DNA of 31,990 bases, from positions 1 to 31,990 of the forward strand of contig CAJWNW010000003.1 in assembly GCA_913044085.1 (NCBI GenBank), given 5' to 3'. The notes under the pieces are model-generated. The model was not told the DNA's origin and ran no database searches. It saw nothing but the letters and a program-made list of their open reading frames with translations. This DNA comes from an uncultured Flavobacteriaceae bacterium (GTDB lineage Bacteria; Bacteroidota; Bacteroidia; Flavobacteriales; Flavobacteriaceae). Of the stretch, positions 17,021 to 26,366 are shown piece by piece. Numbering within the stretch: the stretch's first letter is position 1; each line of letters opens with the position of its first letter. The position numbers were made by a program, and so were the translations under genes.

Positions 17021-19324
17021 TTATTCTAATGTTAAGGAAAAAGGCCTGGAAGATTCTGAAACACCAAATTCTTTGTTAGGTTTTGCATTCATTTCAAAAA
17101 GTAAGTATCCGCCTTTTGTAATATCACTATAATCAATCCACGTCTTGTTATAATTCTTTTTATTGAGTTTTAAAGATTGTATGTAGTGATTTTCGTCCGA
17201 GTTATTGTCTGCCTCTATTGTAAATATATTTCCGTTCTGAAAACGCATTGTGACCTTATCAAAAAGGGGGCTTCCTAATACATACTGAGAAACACCTGGT
17301 GTCACAGGATAAAAACCTAAGGCACTAAAAACATACCAAGCAGAGGTTTGTCCATTGTCTTCATCTCCGCAATAACCATCAGGAGTGGGGGAGTATAGTT
17401 TTTTCATTACCTCCCTAACTTTATGTTGTGCTTTCCAAGGTTGCTTGGCATGATTGTACAAGTAAATCATATGCTGTATTGGCTGATTTCCATGCGCATA
17501 ATTTCCCATATTTACAATTTGCATTTCTCTAATTTCGTGAATGGTAAACCCATAGTATGAATCATCGAACTTTGGGGGCATGGTAAAGACGTTGTCTAAC
17601 TTTTTTGTAAATTCTAAATCCCCTCCCATTAAGTCAATAAGCCCTTGAACATCATGAAAAACCGACCAAGAATAGTGTAAGCTATTACCTTCGGTAAATG
17701 CATCCCCCCATTTTAATGGGTTAAAAGGTGACTGAAAAGTTCCGTCTTCATTTTTGCCTCGCATCCATTTGGATTCTGGATCGAAAAGCTTTTTATAATT
17801 TCTAGATTGTTTATAAAATCGTTTTGAAACTTCTGGCTTGTTCATTTTTTCTGCCATTGCAGCTATTGTAAAGTCTGCATAGGCATACTCGAGTGTACGC
17901 GCAGCATTTTCATTGATACCAACATTATAGGGCACGTAGCCTAGTTTATTATAATAATTTACACCTTCTCTTCCAACAGATTTAAAAGGTCGGCCTTCGT
18001 TAATATTTGCATTTTTTAAAACCGCTTCTAATAAAGTTTCTGCATCTTTTTCTTTAACATTTCCTTTGAGATACGCATCTGCTATTATAGGAGCAGAATT
18101 GGATCCAACCATACAATCACGGTGACCAGGACTTGCCCATTCTGGTAACCAACCAGATTCTTTATAAGTGTTAGCTAAGCCTTCCATTATTTGGCTGTTC
18201 AGCTCTGGATACATAAGATTGAAAAATGGAAAGACAGCTCTAAATGTGTCCCAAAATCCGTTATCTGTAAACATGTATCCGGGCAAAACTTTACCATTGT
18301 AGGGGCTATAGTGTAAAACTTCATTTGATTTATCTAACTCATAAAATTTTCTGGGAAATAATAATAAACGATATAGACAGGAATAAAAGGTACGAATGTT
18401 ATCAATATTTTTATCCTCCACTATTATTTTTTGAAATTCATCTTCCCAAGATGCTTTGGCAGCTAACTTAACCTCATCAAAAGACTGTTTTCCAATTTCG
18501 CGATTGAGATTGAGTTCTGCTTGATCTAAACTAATAAAAGAGGATGCAACTTTTACATTCACTTCTTCCCCTAATGTTGTTTCAAAGCCAACAATAGCCC
18601 CGACATGATTAGCTTCACTTTTTAATGAGTTTTCCTTTAATTCCCAATCATCACTCCAGGTGTGCTTCCATTTAAAGTCTTTATCAAAAACTGCTACAAA
18701 ATAATTATGAAAGTTTTCCGGTACTCCACCACTATTATTTCTACAATAACCAATTATTTTTCGTTCTTCCGGGATAATCTTTACCATAGAACCATTATCA
18801 AATGCATCAAGTATAATGTATGACGCTTCATTTTCTGGAAAAGTAAATCTGAATGACGAAGCTCTCTCTGTTGGAGTCACTTCTACAGTTACATCGTAAT
18901 CTGCTAAATAACTTTGATAATAATACGGCTTTGATTCCTCTGCTTTGTGAGAAAACCAAGAAGCTCTTTCATCTTCTTGATACTTCATTTCACCCGTAAC
19001 AGCCATAAGAGAAAAGGATGCATAGTCGTTAATCCAAGGACTTGGTTGATGTGTTTGTTTGATGCCTCTCAAGGTATTGTCATCGTACTTATAGGTCCAA
19101 CCATCACCCATTTTTGCTGTTTGCGGGGTCCAAAAATTCATACCCCATGGGCGAGCAATTGCAGGATAGGTATTTCCATTTGAAAGACTAAATTTTGAGT
19201 CTGTCCCCATTAACGGATTTACAAAATCGACTAAATTTGAGAGTTCTTGATTGTTATTGTTTGAACAAGATAAAAAAGTTGTCAAAATAATAGCTTTTAT
19301 AATTTTATTGAGAGTATTTATCAT
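17021..19324 (-). CDS. GH92 alpha-mannosidase, lipoprotein
   Basis: A 767-residue glycoside hydrolase of family 92, calcium-dependent exo-alpha-mannosidases (mostly alpha-1,2). The lipoprotein signal ends in TTFLSC (Cys20), so it is anchored in a membrane, periplasmic or surface. The N-terminal beta-sandwich carries VNPLMGT at 35-41, GNTYPAIARPWG and HQPSPWINDYASF. The (alpha/alpha)6 domain has FTDNGFWDT, FTEGNSLHYSW with Glu545 as likely acid, YAHGNQPIQH and GYCGDEDNGQTSAW with Asp654/Asp656 as likely base. No catalytic residue seems lost. It leads a set with the FucP-like permease and the DUF4212/symporter pair, downstream of a terminator that separates it from susD. Confidence 0.94.
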   Translation of the reverse strand: MINTLNKIIKAIILTTFLSCSNNNNQELSNLVDFVNPLMGTDSKFSLSNGNTYPAIARPWGMNFWTPQTAKMGDGWTYKYDDNTLRGIKQTHQPSPWINDYASFSLMAVTGEMKYQEDERASWFSHKAEESKPYYYQSYLADYDVTVEVTPTERASSFRFTFPENEASYIILDAFDNGSMVKIIPEERKIIGYCRNNSGGVPENFHNYFVAVFDKDFKWKHTWSDDWELKENSLKSEANHVGAIVGFETTLGEEVNVKVASSFISLDQAELNLNREIGKQSFDEVKLAAKASWEDEFQKIIVEDKNIDNIRTFYSCLYRLLLFPRKFYELDKSNEVLHYSPYNGKVLPGYMFTDNGFWDTFRAVFPFFNLMYPELNSQIMEGLANTYKESGWLPEWASPGHRDCMVGSNSAPIIADAYLKGNVKEKDAETLLEAVLKNANINEGRPFKSVGREGVNYYNKLGYVPYNVGINENAARTLEYAYADFTIAAMAEKMNKPEVSKRFYKQSRNYKKLFDPESKWMRGKNEDGTFQSPFNPLKWGDAFTEGNSLHYSWSVFHDVQGLIDLMGGDLEFTKKLDNVFTMPPKFDDSYYGFTIHEIREMQIVNMGNYAHGNQPIQHMIYLYNHAKQPWKAQHKVREVMKKLYSPTPDGYCGDEDNGQTSAWYVFSALGFYPVTPGVSQYVLGSPLFDKVTMRFQNGNIFTIEADNNSDENHYIQSLKLNKKNYNKTWIDYSDITKGGYLLFEMNAKPNKEFGVSESSRPFSLTLE

Positions 19325-19495
19325 AATAACTTGAGATTATATAGTATATAGTATTTGTTTTTTTATTAGTTGAAATTTTGATTAGATTCAATTAGAGCAG
19401 TGGATAATTAATATGCTTTTTTGATGTATTGGCTAAATTAATACAATGAATAAATGTCTGTATACAAATTAAATAATTTCAAGATAGTTAATTAT
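19325..19495. other. Intergenic region upstream of the GH92 gene
   Basis: Probable promoter region of the GH92-led set, because it lies between the susD terminator and the GH92 start. I see no clean TTG/TAnnTTTG pair on the minus strand; the nearest is TTAATTTG with one mismatch (plus strand 19465-19472). Confidence 0.35.
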
Positions 19496-19522
19496 AAAAA
19501 AGGACAGTATTTCTACTGCCCC
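19496..19522 (-). terminator. Rho-independent terminator after susD
   Basis: On the minus strand GGGCAGTA, loop GAAA, TACTGTCC form an 8-bp stem with one G-U pair, followed by TTTTTT. It lies about 40 bases after the susD stop and should end the susC-susD transcript. Confidence 0.88.
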
Positions 19523-19560
19523 TTTTCATATTAACCAAATCAAATTAATGAAAATAAAAA

Positions 19561-21078
19561 TTAGTATCCATCGTTTTGCTCCAAATTAGGATTTATGTCT
19601 ATTTCGCTCTGAGGAATAGGAGCGAAAATTTTATCCGGAGTGGCTTGATATTCCAAAGAATTACCTGAGCTATCTGTTAAACCATTTAAATATGCAACAA
19701 AGGCTGAAGTATCATTATAGTAGCGTTGTAAATCCCAGTATCGATTGTTCTCTACAAGTAACTCCAATCTTCGCTCTTTTAAGATTGCAAGCTTGACTTC
19801 TGATTGAGTAACAGCTGTTGTAGGAGCGAGCTCTACCCTGGAACGGACTTGGTTGAGCAATACTACAGCTTCTGCAGTATTTCCAATATTATTGAGTGCC
19901 TCTGCTCTTAATAAAATTATATCAGCTAGACGAAGGTGCATTACGTTAGAGCCTCCGAAAATTTCACCTGATCTACCCATTTTATAAATGTGAGAAATGG
20001 GTTCATTAGGACCATAACCATAGTTTGGTTCTGAAATTAATGAGCGGTCTGAAACAGTTATGGTACTGGAATATTTTCTTACCTCATCTCCCATTTCATC
20101 AAAAGCGGCCATTAGGTCTGTAGAACATGTGTTAAATCTGTGATATGATACAGTCCAACTAGAGCCAATCTTGGTTGGGTCGTCGTACTGGGAAAAATCT
20201 CCAGGAGGCAACATCTGTACTGAAGCGTATGTTGCAATATTAGTGTTGTTTGCTACATGTACCGTTTCAAATATAGATTCTCTGTTATACTTGTGTTGAT
20301 CATCAAATAAATGTTCATAAACCGGGAGCAAATCATACACTCCACTATTAATAACTTCACCTGCATATTCTGCGCATTTAGCGTAGTCACCAATTTCAGC
20401 ATAAACCTTAGCTAAGATTGATTGAGCTCCCCCTTTGGTACCTCTAGCTCTTGTTTCGAAATTGGATGGATATTCTTCAGGTAGAAGGCTCTCTGCCATG
20501 AGCATATCCTCTATAACTTGAGCGTAGACTTCTGATTGTGGACTTTTGGCTTTGAAGATATCACTATCGTTATTTGATAACTGAATTGGAACGGATCCAA
20601 AAACTCTAGCTAAATGAAAATAACAAAAACCTCTTATAAAATAGGCCTGTCCCAGTACTATGTTTTTTTCCGCTTCAGAAAAATCAGGATCTTGGATGCT
20701 TGGAACATTATCTAAAACAGAGTTAGCCTCCCCAATGAATTTGTAATTTTCATTCCAAGCATAGGGGTGAGGTTCATTAGATGAAGCTCGAGAAATGTGA
20801 AGTTGTGCATTAATAAAATCTGCCACAAAACCCGCATGTGTATTATCAGCTCTCATATCACTCCATACAGAGTGCGTCCATTTGTAATAACCTGTAAAAG
20901 TCTCTGTCATTTTACCATATATTCCGCCAATAGCAGCTTCTGCATCTGCTTGAGTATTGTAGTAACCTTCAGCAGACAGTTCGTTCAAAGGATCTTTTTC
21001 AAGTATGTCCTCTGAACACGAGTTAAGAAATGTTAGTATTGTAGCTAACATTAGGGTTACACTTAATACATTTTTCAT
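19561..21078 (-). CDS. SusD/RagB family glycan-binding lipoprotein
   Basis: The surface partner of SusC that captures glycan over the transporter mouth. The chosen start (MKNVLSVTLML) gives 505 residues with a clean lipoprotein signal (TFLNSC, Cys21) followed by SEDILEKDP, the usual opening of SusD proteins. An upstream ATG at 21117 would add MKNFTETKKNNKT before the signal and is less likely. Typical blocks include FIRGFCYFHLARVFGSVP, a TPR-like region, and the C-terminal RRLELLVENNRYWDLQRY. It is encoded 50 bases behind susC on the same strand and closed by the terminator at 19496-19522. The bound glycan cannot be read from the sequence. Confidence 0.94.
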   Translation of the reverse strand: MKNVLSVTLMLATILTFLNSCSEDILEKDPLNELSAEGYYNTQADAEAAIGGIYGKMTETFTGYYKWTHSVWSDMRADNTHAGFVADFINAQLHISRASSNEPHPYAWNENYKFIGEANSVLDNVPSIQDPDFSEAEKNIVLGQAYFIRGFCYFHLARVFGSVPIQLSNNDSDIFKAKSPQSEVYAQVIEDMLMAESLLPEEYPSNFETRARGTKGGAQSILAKVYAEIGDYAKCAEYAGEVINSGVYDLLPVYEHLFDDQHKYNRESIFETVHVANNTNIATYASVQMLPPGDFSQYDDPTKIGSSWTVSYHRFNTCSTDLMAAFDEMGDEVRKYSSTITVSDRSLISEPNYGYGPNEPISHIYKMGRSGEIFGGSNVMHLRLADIILLRAEALNNIGNTAEAVVLLNQVRSRVELAPTTAVTQSEVKLAILKERRLELLVENNRYWDLQRYYNDTSAFVAYLNGLTDSSGNSLEYQATPDKIFAPIPQSEIDINPNLEQNDGY

Positions 21079-21128
21079 TGTTTTATTATTTTTTTTTGTT
21101 TCTGTGAAATTTTTCATTTTGTATAATT

Positions 21129-24100
21129 TTAAAATTCAACATTAAGTCCTACTGAAAATGTTTTTGCTTGAGGAAATGTTCCATAGTCAACTCCCTGAGT
21201 TGTAGCAGTTTGGTCTACACCAGCTAATGCTCTATTAACCTCTGGAGAATAACCAGTATAATCTGTAAAAGTAAACCAGTTTTTCAAGTTTGCATAAAGT
21301 CTAAGGCCAGAAACATTTAATGCATCTAATACATTTTTTTCGAAATTATATGACAAACTAATATCTCTGATTCTTAGGAAAGATCCGTCTTCGACCCAAC
21401 GAGAATTTATATCAGCATTTCCATTCTCATCAACTAGAGTTGCCCTTGGAACATCTGTGATGTCACCAGGATTTCTCCAACGCCTTACAATATCAGCTGA
21501 TTGATTTTCAAAAAATCTCATAGCCTGAAGGTTTTGTTTACCTGTATTGTAAATTTCATTTCCAGAAACACCATCTATGACTACATTCAAATCCCAATTT
21601 TTATAGCTGAACTCATTTACGAAACCATAAGTGAAGTCTGGCATAGGATTTCCAATAACTTGTTTATCTTCTGGAGTAATACCAGCGACGCCATCATTGT
21701 CTGTAAATATTAAATCTCCCGTTTGAGGATCAACACCCTCACTATTGTACCCCCAAAAACTACCTATGGGCAAACCATTCCTAGTTATATTTAAGTTACC
21801 ACCTAAATTTTGTAAAAAAGTAGTAAATATGGTAGCATTTTCAGGAATATCCATAACCACATTATCATTAAAAGATATGTTGAATGATGAATTCCAACTA
21901 AAGTCAGCTTCATCAATTATATAAGCATCTATAGCTAACTCAAATCCGGTATTTTCAATATAACCATCTAGGTTAACAATTTGCGTAGCGAAGCCAGAGC
22001 TTACAGGTAAATTCAATGGGAAAATCATATTGTTAGTCTTTTTGTTATAGTAATCGGCTGAAACATAAACACTGTTATCAAGTAAAGAAAAATCTAAACC
22101 AACATTAAATTGTTCTGAGGTCTCCCATTGTAAATCATTATTTCCTCTTTGCGAACTTGGTATTACACCTGGAGAAACAACACCATCATCTGAAGCATAA
22201 TCAAAAACTCCTAATATATTGGCATAATCATTTAAACCGCTTGGTAAGTTTCCTGTTTCTCCATATCCAGCTCTAAGCTTTAAATTTTTCACAAAATCAA
22301 CATTCTGCATAAAGGATTCATTAGATATATTCCAACCAGCTGAAAATGTTGAAAAAGTTCCCCATCTATTGTCAGAAGCAATTCTAGAAGACCCATCTGT
22401 TCTTATAGATGTCGTAATTGAATATTTGTCATCATAAGTATAATTCGCTCTCGCAAAGTATGACTGCAGAGACCAAGAACCTGCATATGATGTATTCAAA
22501 AGATCTACAGATGCTGTATTAAATGTATTAACACTTTCAGAAGCAAAGTCCCTTTTTATCTGACTGCTAGTAATTATATTTTCTTCTGAAGTACTATTTC
22601 CAACTACTACACCTAATTTATGCTTATCAAACGTACCGTTATAACTCAAGGTATTGTCAAATATATATCGCGCTCGCTCTCCATTATCAAGTTGCCCTTC
22701 TCCACCATAAGCATTTACAATTGATGAAACTGTGGGGTCTCTAAATCTTGTGAAACGATTATTATTCAAAGTTATCCCTAATTGTGTTTTAAAAGTTAGG
22801 TTGTAAGGTAACTTGACAGAAAAATTTGCATCTGCCACAATATCACTTATAACATCTAAATTATCATCACTGTATATGTAACTTAGCGGATTTTCTAATC
22901 CAAATCCACCACCAGCTGAAACTGTGTAGAAACCATTTTCATCGTAAATTGGTTGGAAAGAAGGTGTCTGCAGTGCTGAGGATATTGCGCCTCCAAATTT
23001 AGCCCCCTGATCATCAGGAATACCTTTGACATTTGATCTAGTGTAATTAAAGTGTGTGCCGAAGGAAAGCCAATCATTTATCTTCTGATCTAAATTAATA
23101 GATAATGAGTACCTTTTGTTCTCAGATGTTATTACTATTCCTTCTTGATTTAAAACTCCTAATCCTACGAAAAAAGATCCATTTTCTCCTCCTCCGGATA
23201 CTGATAAATTAACCCCAGACTGTTGCGCATTATCATAGATTAAATCTTGCCAGTCATTGTTAGTGGATAATAATTCATCACTGAATGTAAGATTTGGATT
23301 TAAGTCCGTAAAATAATCCACCAATTGAGTGTTGTTCAAAAGGGGGATTTTGTTAATAACTTCAGCGAAACCAGTGTAAGTGTTAAGATTTACTTTAAAA
23401 TTACCTGGTTTACCTTTCTTAGTCGTTATTAAGACAACACCGTTACTAGCTCCTGCAGCTCCGTAAATACCTGCAGCAGATGCATCTTTCAACACCGTTA
23501 TATCCTGGATATTGTTTGGGTCAAGAGCATTTGTGTTGTATGACACAACACCATCAATTACATACAAGGGCTGGGTATTTCCTGATAGGGAAGATATACC
23601 ACGTATGAAAACTGTTGGAGAAGCACCAGGTTTTCCAGTGCCTTGAACAACGCGAACTCCAGCTGATCTGGATTGTAATAATTGACCCACATTGGTATTT
23701 GCTTTTTCAGCTGTTCCTTCCAAATCTAAAACAGAAATTGAAGATGTGATATCTCTTCTGTTTTGTTTTCCATAACCCACTAGAACAACATTATCTAAAC
23801 TTGACACATCTGTTTGCATCATCACAGAAATTGGATTAGTGGAATCTGCAGCAACTTTTTGCGTGACAAAACCAATGTAAGAAATTTCTAATATGGAGTT
23901 TTCATCATTAACTTTAATTGAGAAATTTCCGTCAAAATCAGTTGTGGTACCATTGGAAGTACCTAATTCAATAACTGATGCTCCCGGAAGAGGATAACCA
24001 TTATTGTCAGTAACATTTCCAGTAACAATAATTTGAACAACTTTTTGTTGATTTGATTCTTTGGATATCTGTTCTGAGAATTCCTTGGGTTTGGTTGATT

Positions 24101-24455
24101 TTGAAAGTATAACCACATTATCGTTTATCTCATAACTTAATTTATTTTCAAAAATTAAATTAATCACTTCGTTAAGACTGGCTCTTTTAACTGTTAAAGT
24201 TATAGTTTTCTCAAAATCATAGATTTCACTTCCAAATATAAATCGGAGTGGGGTTTGTGATTCAATTCTATCTAACACACTAATTATTTTTTCATTTTCT
24301 ACTTCAAAACTTATGTCGTTTTGCGTGTAGGCTTTTGGGTAAGCAAAAGCTGAAAAAATCATAGTAAAGGACAGAAATAAAGAAATCTTCTTAAATCTCA
24401 AAAAAGTATGGATGTTTTTCTTCTTGTTCTTTGGTGTTTCAATTTTAAAATTCAT
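21129..24455 (-). CDS. SusC/RagA TonB-dependent transporter with STN signalling domain
   Basis: An 1108-residue outer-membrane glycan importer. After a long basic N-terminus and hydrophobic signal (about 22-45), an STN domain lies at about 48-118, a carboxypeptidase-regulatory-like beta-sandwich at about 143-215 (VTGNVTDNNGYPLPGASV), a TonB box region near 222-230 (NVVLVGYG), the plug at about 235-345 and the barrel to the end (KTFSVGLNVEF). The STN domain is found in transporters that signal through FecR, and a fecR gene lies directly upstream. SusD follows. Transport should be driven by TonB-ExbBD from elsewhere in the genome. An extended N-terminus before the signal is usual in this group, so the first ATG is kept. 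Confidence 0.95.
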   Translation of the reverse strand: MNFKIETPKNKKKNIHTFLRFKKISLFLSFTMIFSAFAYPKAYTQNDISFEVENEKIISVLDRIESQTPLRFIFGSEIYDFEKTITLTVKRASLNEVINLIFENKLSYEINDNVVILSKSTKPKEFSEQISKESNQQKVVQIIVTGNVTDNNGYPLPGASVIELGTSNGTTTDFDGNFSIKVNDENSILEISYIGFVTQKVAADSTNPISVMMQTDVSSLDNVVLVGYGKQNRRDITSSISVLDLEGTAEKANTNVGQLLQSRSAGVRVVQGTGKPGASPTVFIRGISSLSGNTQPLYVIDGVVSYNTNALDPNNIQDITVLKDASAAGIYGAAGASNGVVLITTKKGKPGNFKVNLNTYTGFAEVINKIPLLNNTQLVDYFTDLNPNLTFSDELLSTNNDWQDLIYDNAQQSGVNLSVSGGGENGSFFVGLGVLNQEGIVITSENKRYSLSINLDQKINDWLSFGTHFNYTRSNVKGIPDDQGAKFGGAISSALQTPSFQPIYDENGFYTVSAGGGFGLENPLSYIYSDDNLDVISDIVADANFSVKLPYNLTFKTQLGITLNNNRFTRFRDPTVSSIVNAYGGEGQLDNGERARYIFDNTLSYNGTFDKHKLGVVVGNSTSEENIITSSQIKRDFASESVNTFNTASVDLLNTSYAGSWSLQSYFARANYTYDDKYSITTSIRTDGSSRIASDNRWGTFSTFSAGWNISNESFMQNVDFVKNLKLRAGYGETGNLPSGLNDYANILGVFDYASDDGVVSPGVIPSSQRGNNDLQWETSEQFNVGLDFSLLDNSVYVSADYYNKKTNNMIFPLNLPVSSGFATQIVNLDGYIENTGFELAIDAYIIDEADFSWNSSFNISFNDNVVMDIPENATIFTTFLQNLGGNLNITRNGLPIGSFWGYNSEGVDPQTGDLIFTDNDGVAGITPEDKQVIGNPMPDFTYGFVNEFSYKNWDLNVVIDGVSGNEIYNTGKQNLQAMRFFENQSADIVRRWRNPGDITDVPRATLVDENGNADINSRWVEDGSFLRIRDISLSYNFEKNVLDALNVSGLRLYANLKNWFTFTDYTGYSPEVNRALAGVDQTATTQGVDYGTFPQAKTFSVGLNVEF

Positions 24456-24519
24456 AATTTTAACATCATTTAGTTAGTAATTTATTGCTATTTCGGTATT
24501 TATTATTCTATTTGTTGAT

Positions 24520-24547
24520 ACGGGTTTTTGTTTGTTCAAAAGCCCGT
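24520..24547. promoter_or_regulatory. Hairpin between fecR and susC
   Basis: ACGGG + TTTTTG, loop TTTGTT, CAAAAG + CCCGT form an 11-position stem with one G-T pair on the plus strand (a C-A mismatch in the minus-strand RNA). It begins 3 bases before the fecR stop end is cleared in transcription, right after fecR. On the minus strand no T-run follows, so it is not a plain terminator. It may be an attenuator or an mRNA-stability element. Confidence 0.5.
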
Positions 24548-24549
24548 TT

Positions 24550-25671
24550 TCAATTAATTATTATTTTGTTATTGAGTATTTGGTATTCAATTTTGTAAAT
24601 TTCAACTAGATAATCTAAAACATCTTCAATTGATTCTTCATCACTTAATATTGTAGCATTGATAAACATGTCGTTTAATTTTTTGTTGCTATTAATGATT
24701 ATGACGTCGTAAATTCTTTCTAGTTTGGTAATTAAGTTATTTATATTCTCATTCCTAAATATAATTCTTCCATCTATCCATGAAGTATAAAGCACAGTAT
24801 TTACTTTAGAAATTTCGATTTCTCCTTGAGCATAATCTAATTTTGCTTTATCCCCTGGTTTGATAACAACTACACCGCTGTTGTTCAAAATATTTTTCAC
24901 TCCTAAGCTACCCTCGGCTAAAATGATTTCAGAGAAATTATCTTCCTCGTAATTTTTTAAATTAAATCTTGTGCCATAAACTTCAACAGAAGTCCCCGTA
25001 GAGTATACATTGAATGCATCTATTGAATCTTTAGCTACATCAAAAAAAGCTTCTCCAGAGACAAAAACTTCTCTATTCAGACCTTTAATAAAACTTACTG
25101 GAAATGTAAAAGAAGAGCCTGAATTTAAATGAACAACGGTTCCATCTGAAAGATTTAATTTAAAACGCTTACCGTAAGGAACATTGATTGTGTTTTTGAC
25201 TAATGTCCTTGAAATAGTATCTTTTTGATATACAAGGGTGTTGATTTTTGAACTTACCAGACCCTCAAGTTTATCAGCTTCAATAGTATCATGGTCTAAA
25301 ACAATTTTGTCTCCTTTGGATGTCGTTAAGACAATATTTTTGGACTCAATATCAATTTTATCTTGATTTAAGTAAAATACCACCCCGATAAATAAAGCAA
25401 TCATTGCAGCAACTCCAAGTGATGCGCGCTTGCGAGTTCTAATCATTGATTTTTTTTCTTGCTGTTTGATTCTTGACTCTAAATCTTTAATTATTGATGC
25501 TTTGTCAAATTGATTCATAGATAGATTTGATAAATAATTAATACAAACGTATTCATTAAATTGGATGTAATTTTCCTCGACAACAATGAAATCTAATAAA
25601 GTTTTGAGTTCAACTAAACTACAATCGTTGTTAAAAAAATTTAATATTATATTTTGAATTTTAGTATTCAT
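24550..25671 (-). CDS. FecR-family anti-sigma factor
   Basis: A 373-residue inner-membrane protein that should hold the neighbouring ECF sigma factor until the SusC STN domain signals. Residues 1-83 form a cytoplasmic part, a single membrane segment is at about 84-101 (LGVAAMIALFIGVVFYL), and the periplasmic FecR domain at about 163-258 shows VPYGKRFKLNLSDGTVVHLNSGS and VSGEAFFDV. A C-terminal DUF4974 domain at about 303-372 resembles an STN fold. It lies upstream of susC on the same strand and is divergent from the sigma gene (128 bases between). No lost residues are apparent. Confidence 0.93.
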   Translation of the reverse strand: MNTKIQNIILNFFNNDCSLVELKTLLDFIVVEENYIQFNEYVCINYLSNLSMNQFDKASIIKDLESRIKQQEKKSMIRTRKRASLGVAAMIALFIGVVFYLNQDKIDIESKNIVLTTSKGDKIVLDHDTIEADKLEGLVSSKINTLVYQKDTISRTLVKNTINVPYGKRFKLNLSDGTVVHLNSGSSFTFPVSFIKGLNREVFVSGEAFFDVAKDSIDAFNVYSTGTSVEVYGTRFNLKNYEEDNFSEIILAEGSLGVKNILNNSGVVVIKPGDKAKLDYAQGEIEISKVNTVLYTSWIDGRIIFRNENINNLITKLERIYDVIIINSNKKLNDMFINATILSDEESIEDVLDYLVEIYKIEYQILNNKIIIN

Positions 25672-25755
25672 AACTATATGTATTACGATCTCAGAACCAA
25701 CAACCCTTATAATGTCATTAAAAAAATTATTTAATTTTAACTTTTATTTAATAAA

Positions 25756-25787
25756 TTGGCCAAATAATTAATGATTTCGTAAATTTA
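25756..25787 (+). promoter_or_regulatory. Candidate promoter of the ECF sigma gene
   Basis: TTG at 25756-25758, a 21-base spacer and TAAATTTA at 25780-25787 (one mismatch to TAnnTTTG). Transcription would start about 8 bases before the ATG at 25800. A promoter used by the ECF factor itself may lie in the same 128-base divergent gap but cannot be recognised. Confidence 0.4.
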
Positions 25788-25799
25788 TGTAGACATTAA

Positions 25800-26351
25800 A
25801 TGTATTGTATGGCAGAGGAAAATGAAAATTTCATAAAGAGGCTCAAGAATAATGAGTCTTCAGCATGGGGAGAACTTGTCAATTTGTACGGCGATAAGTT
25901 ATTTGCATACGCATTAAGCCTATGCTCTAACCATGAAATTTCGTCTGAAATAGTTCAACAAGTTTTTATTAATGTTTTTGAACGAAAAGATAAATTAAGC
26001 ACCGAATACTCCTTAAAATCTTACTTATATAAATCTACATTCAATAAATTCATTGATCTTCACCGAAAAAAGAAATCAATGGCAATTCTACATGAACAAT
26101 ACTATTTAATGCTAGACCAATTTGCAGTAAAATCTGAGGACGATTATTTAAAAGATAGGCTTGAAATGATGAATCGTGAGATAGACAAACTTCCAAATAA
26201 AACAAAAGAAGTGTTTTATCTTAGTAAAAAAAGAGGGTTTTCTAATATTGAAATATCAGAACTACTTGACATATCTATCAAGACTGTTGAGGGACATATG
26301 ACAAAAGCATTCAAACTACTTCGCACTGAAATGAAGAAAATAAAAAATTAA
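25800..26351 (+). CDS. ECF-type RNA polymerase sigma factor
   Basis: A 183-residue sigma-70 family protein of the Bacteroidota ECF type that directs RNA polymerase to PUL promoters. Region 2 spans about 10-80 (NLYGDKLFAYALSLC, SLKSYLYKSTFNKFIDLHRK) and region 4 about 112-175 (LPNKTKEVFYLSKKRGFSNIEISELL with helix-turn-helix SIKTVEGHMTKAFK). Two starts are possible, 25800 (MYCMAEEN) or 25809 (MAEEN). It is divergent from fecR, whereas sigma and fecR are more often co-directional. It converges with the SGNH esterase gene after a 15-base gap. Confidence 0.93.
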   Translation: MYCMAEENENFIKRLKNNESSAWGELVNLYGDKLFAYALSLCSNHEISSEIVQQVFINVFERKDKLSTEYSLKSYLYKSTFNKFIDLHRKKKSMAILHEQYYLMLDQFAVKSEDDYLKDRLEMMNREIDKLPNKTKEVFYLSKKRGFSNIEISELLDISIKTVEGHMTKAFKLLRTEMKKIKN

Positions 26352-26366
26352 GTTTGTCATTTAAAT

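Noticed and set aside
17492..17521. HGNQPIQH in the GH92 protein instead of the more often quoted HGNEP, at first taken as loss of the catalytic acid.
   Set aside because: The likely acid is Glu545 in FTEGN, which is present, and the spacing to Asp654/Asp656 fits. HGNQP with GDEDNGQTSAW is, as far as I recall, a regular subgroup feature.
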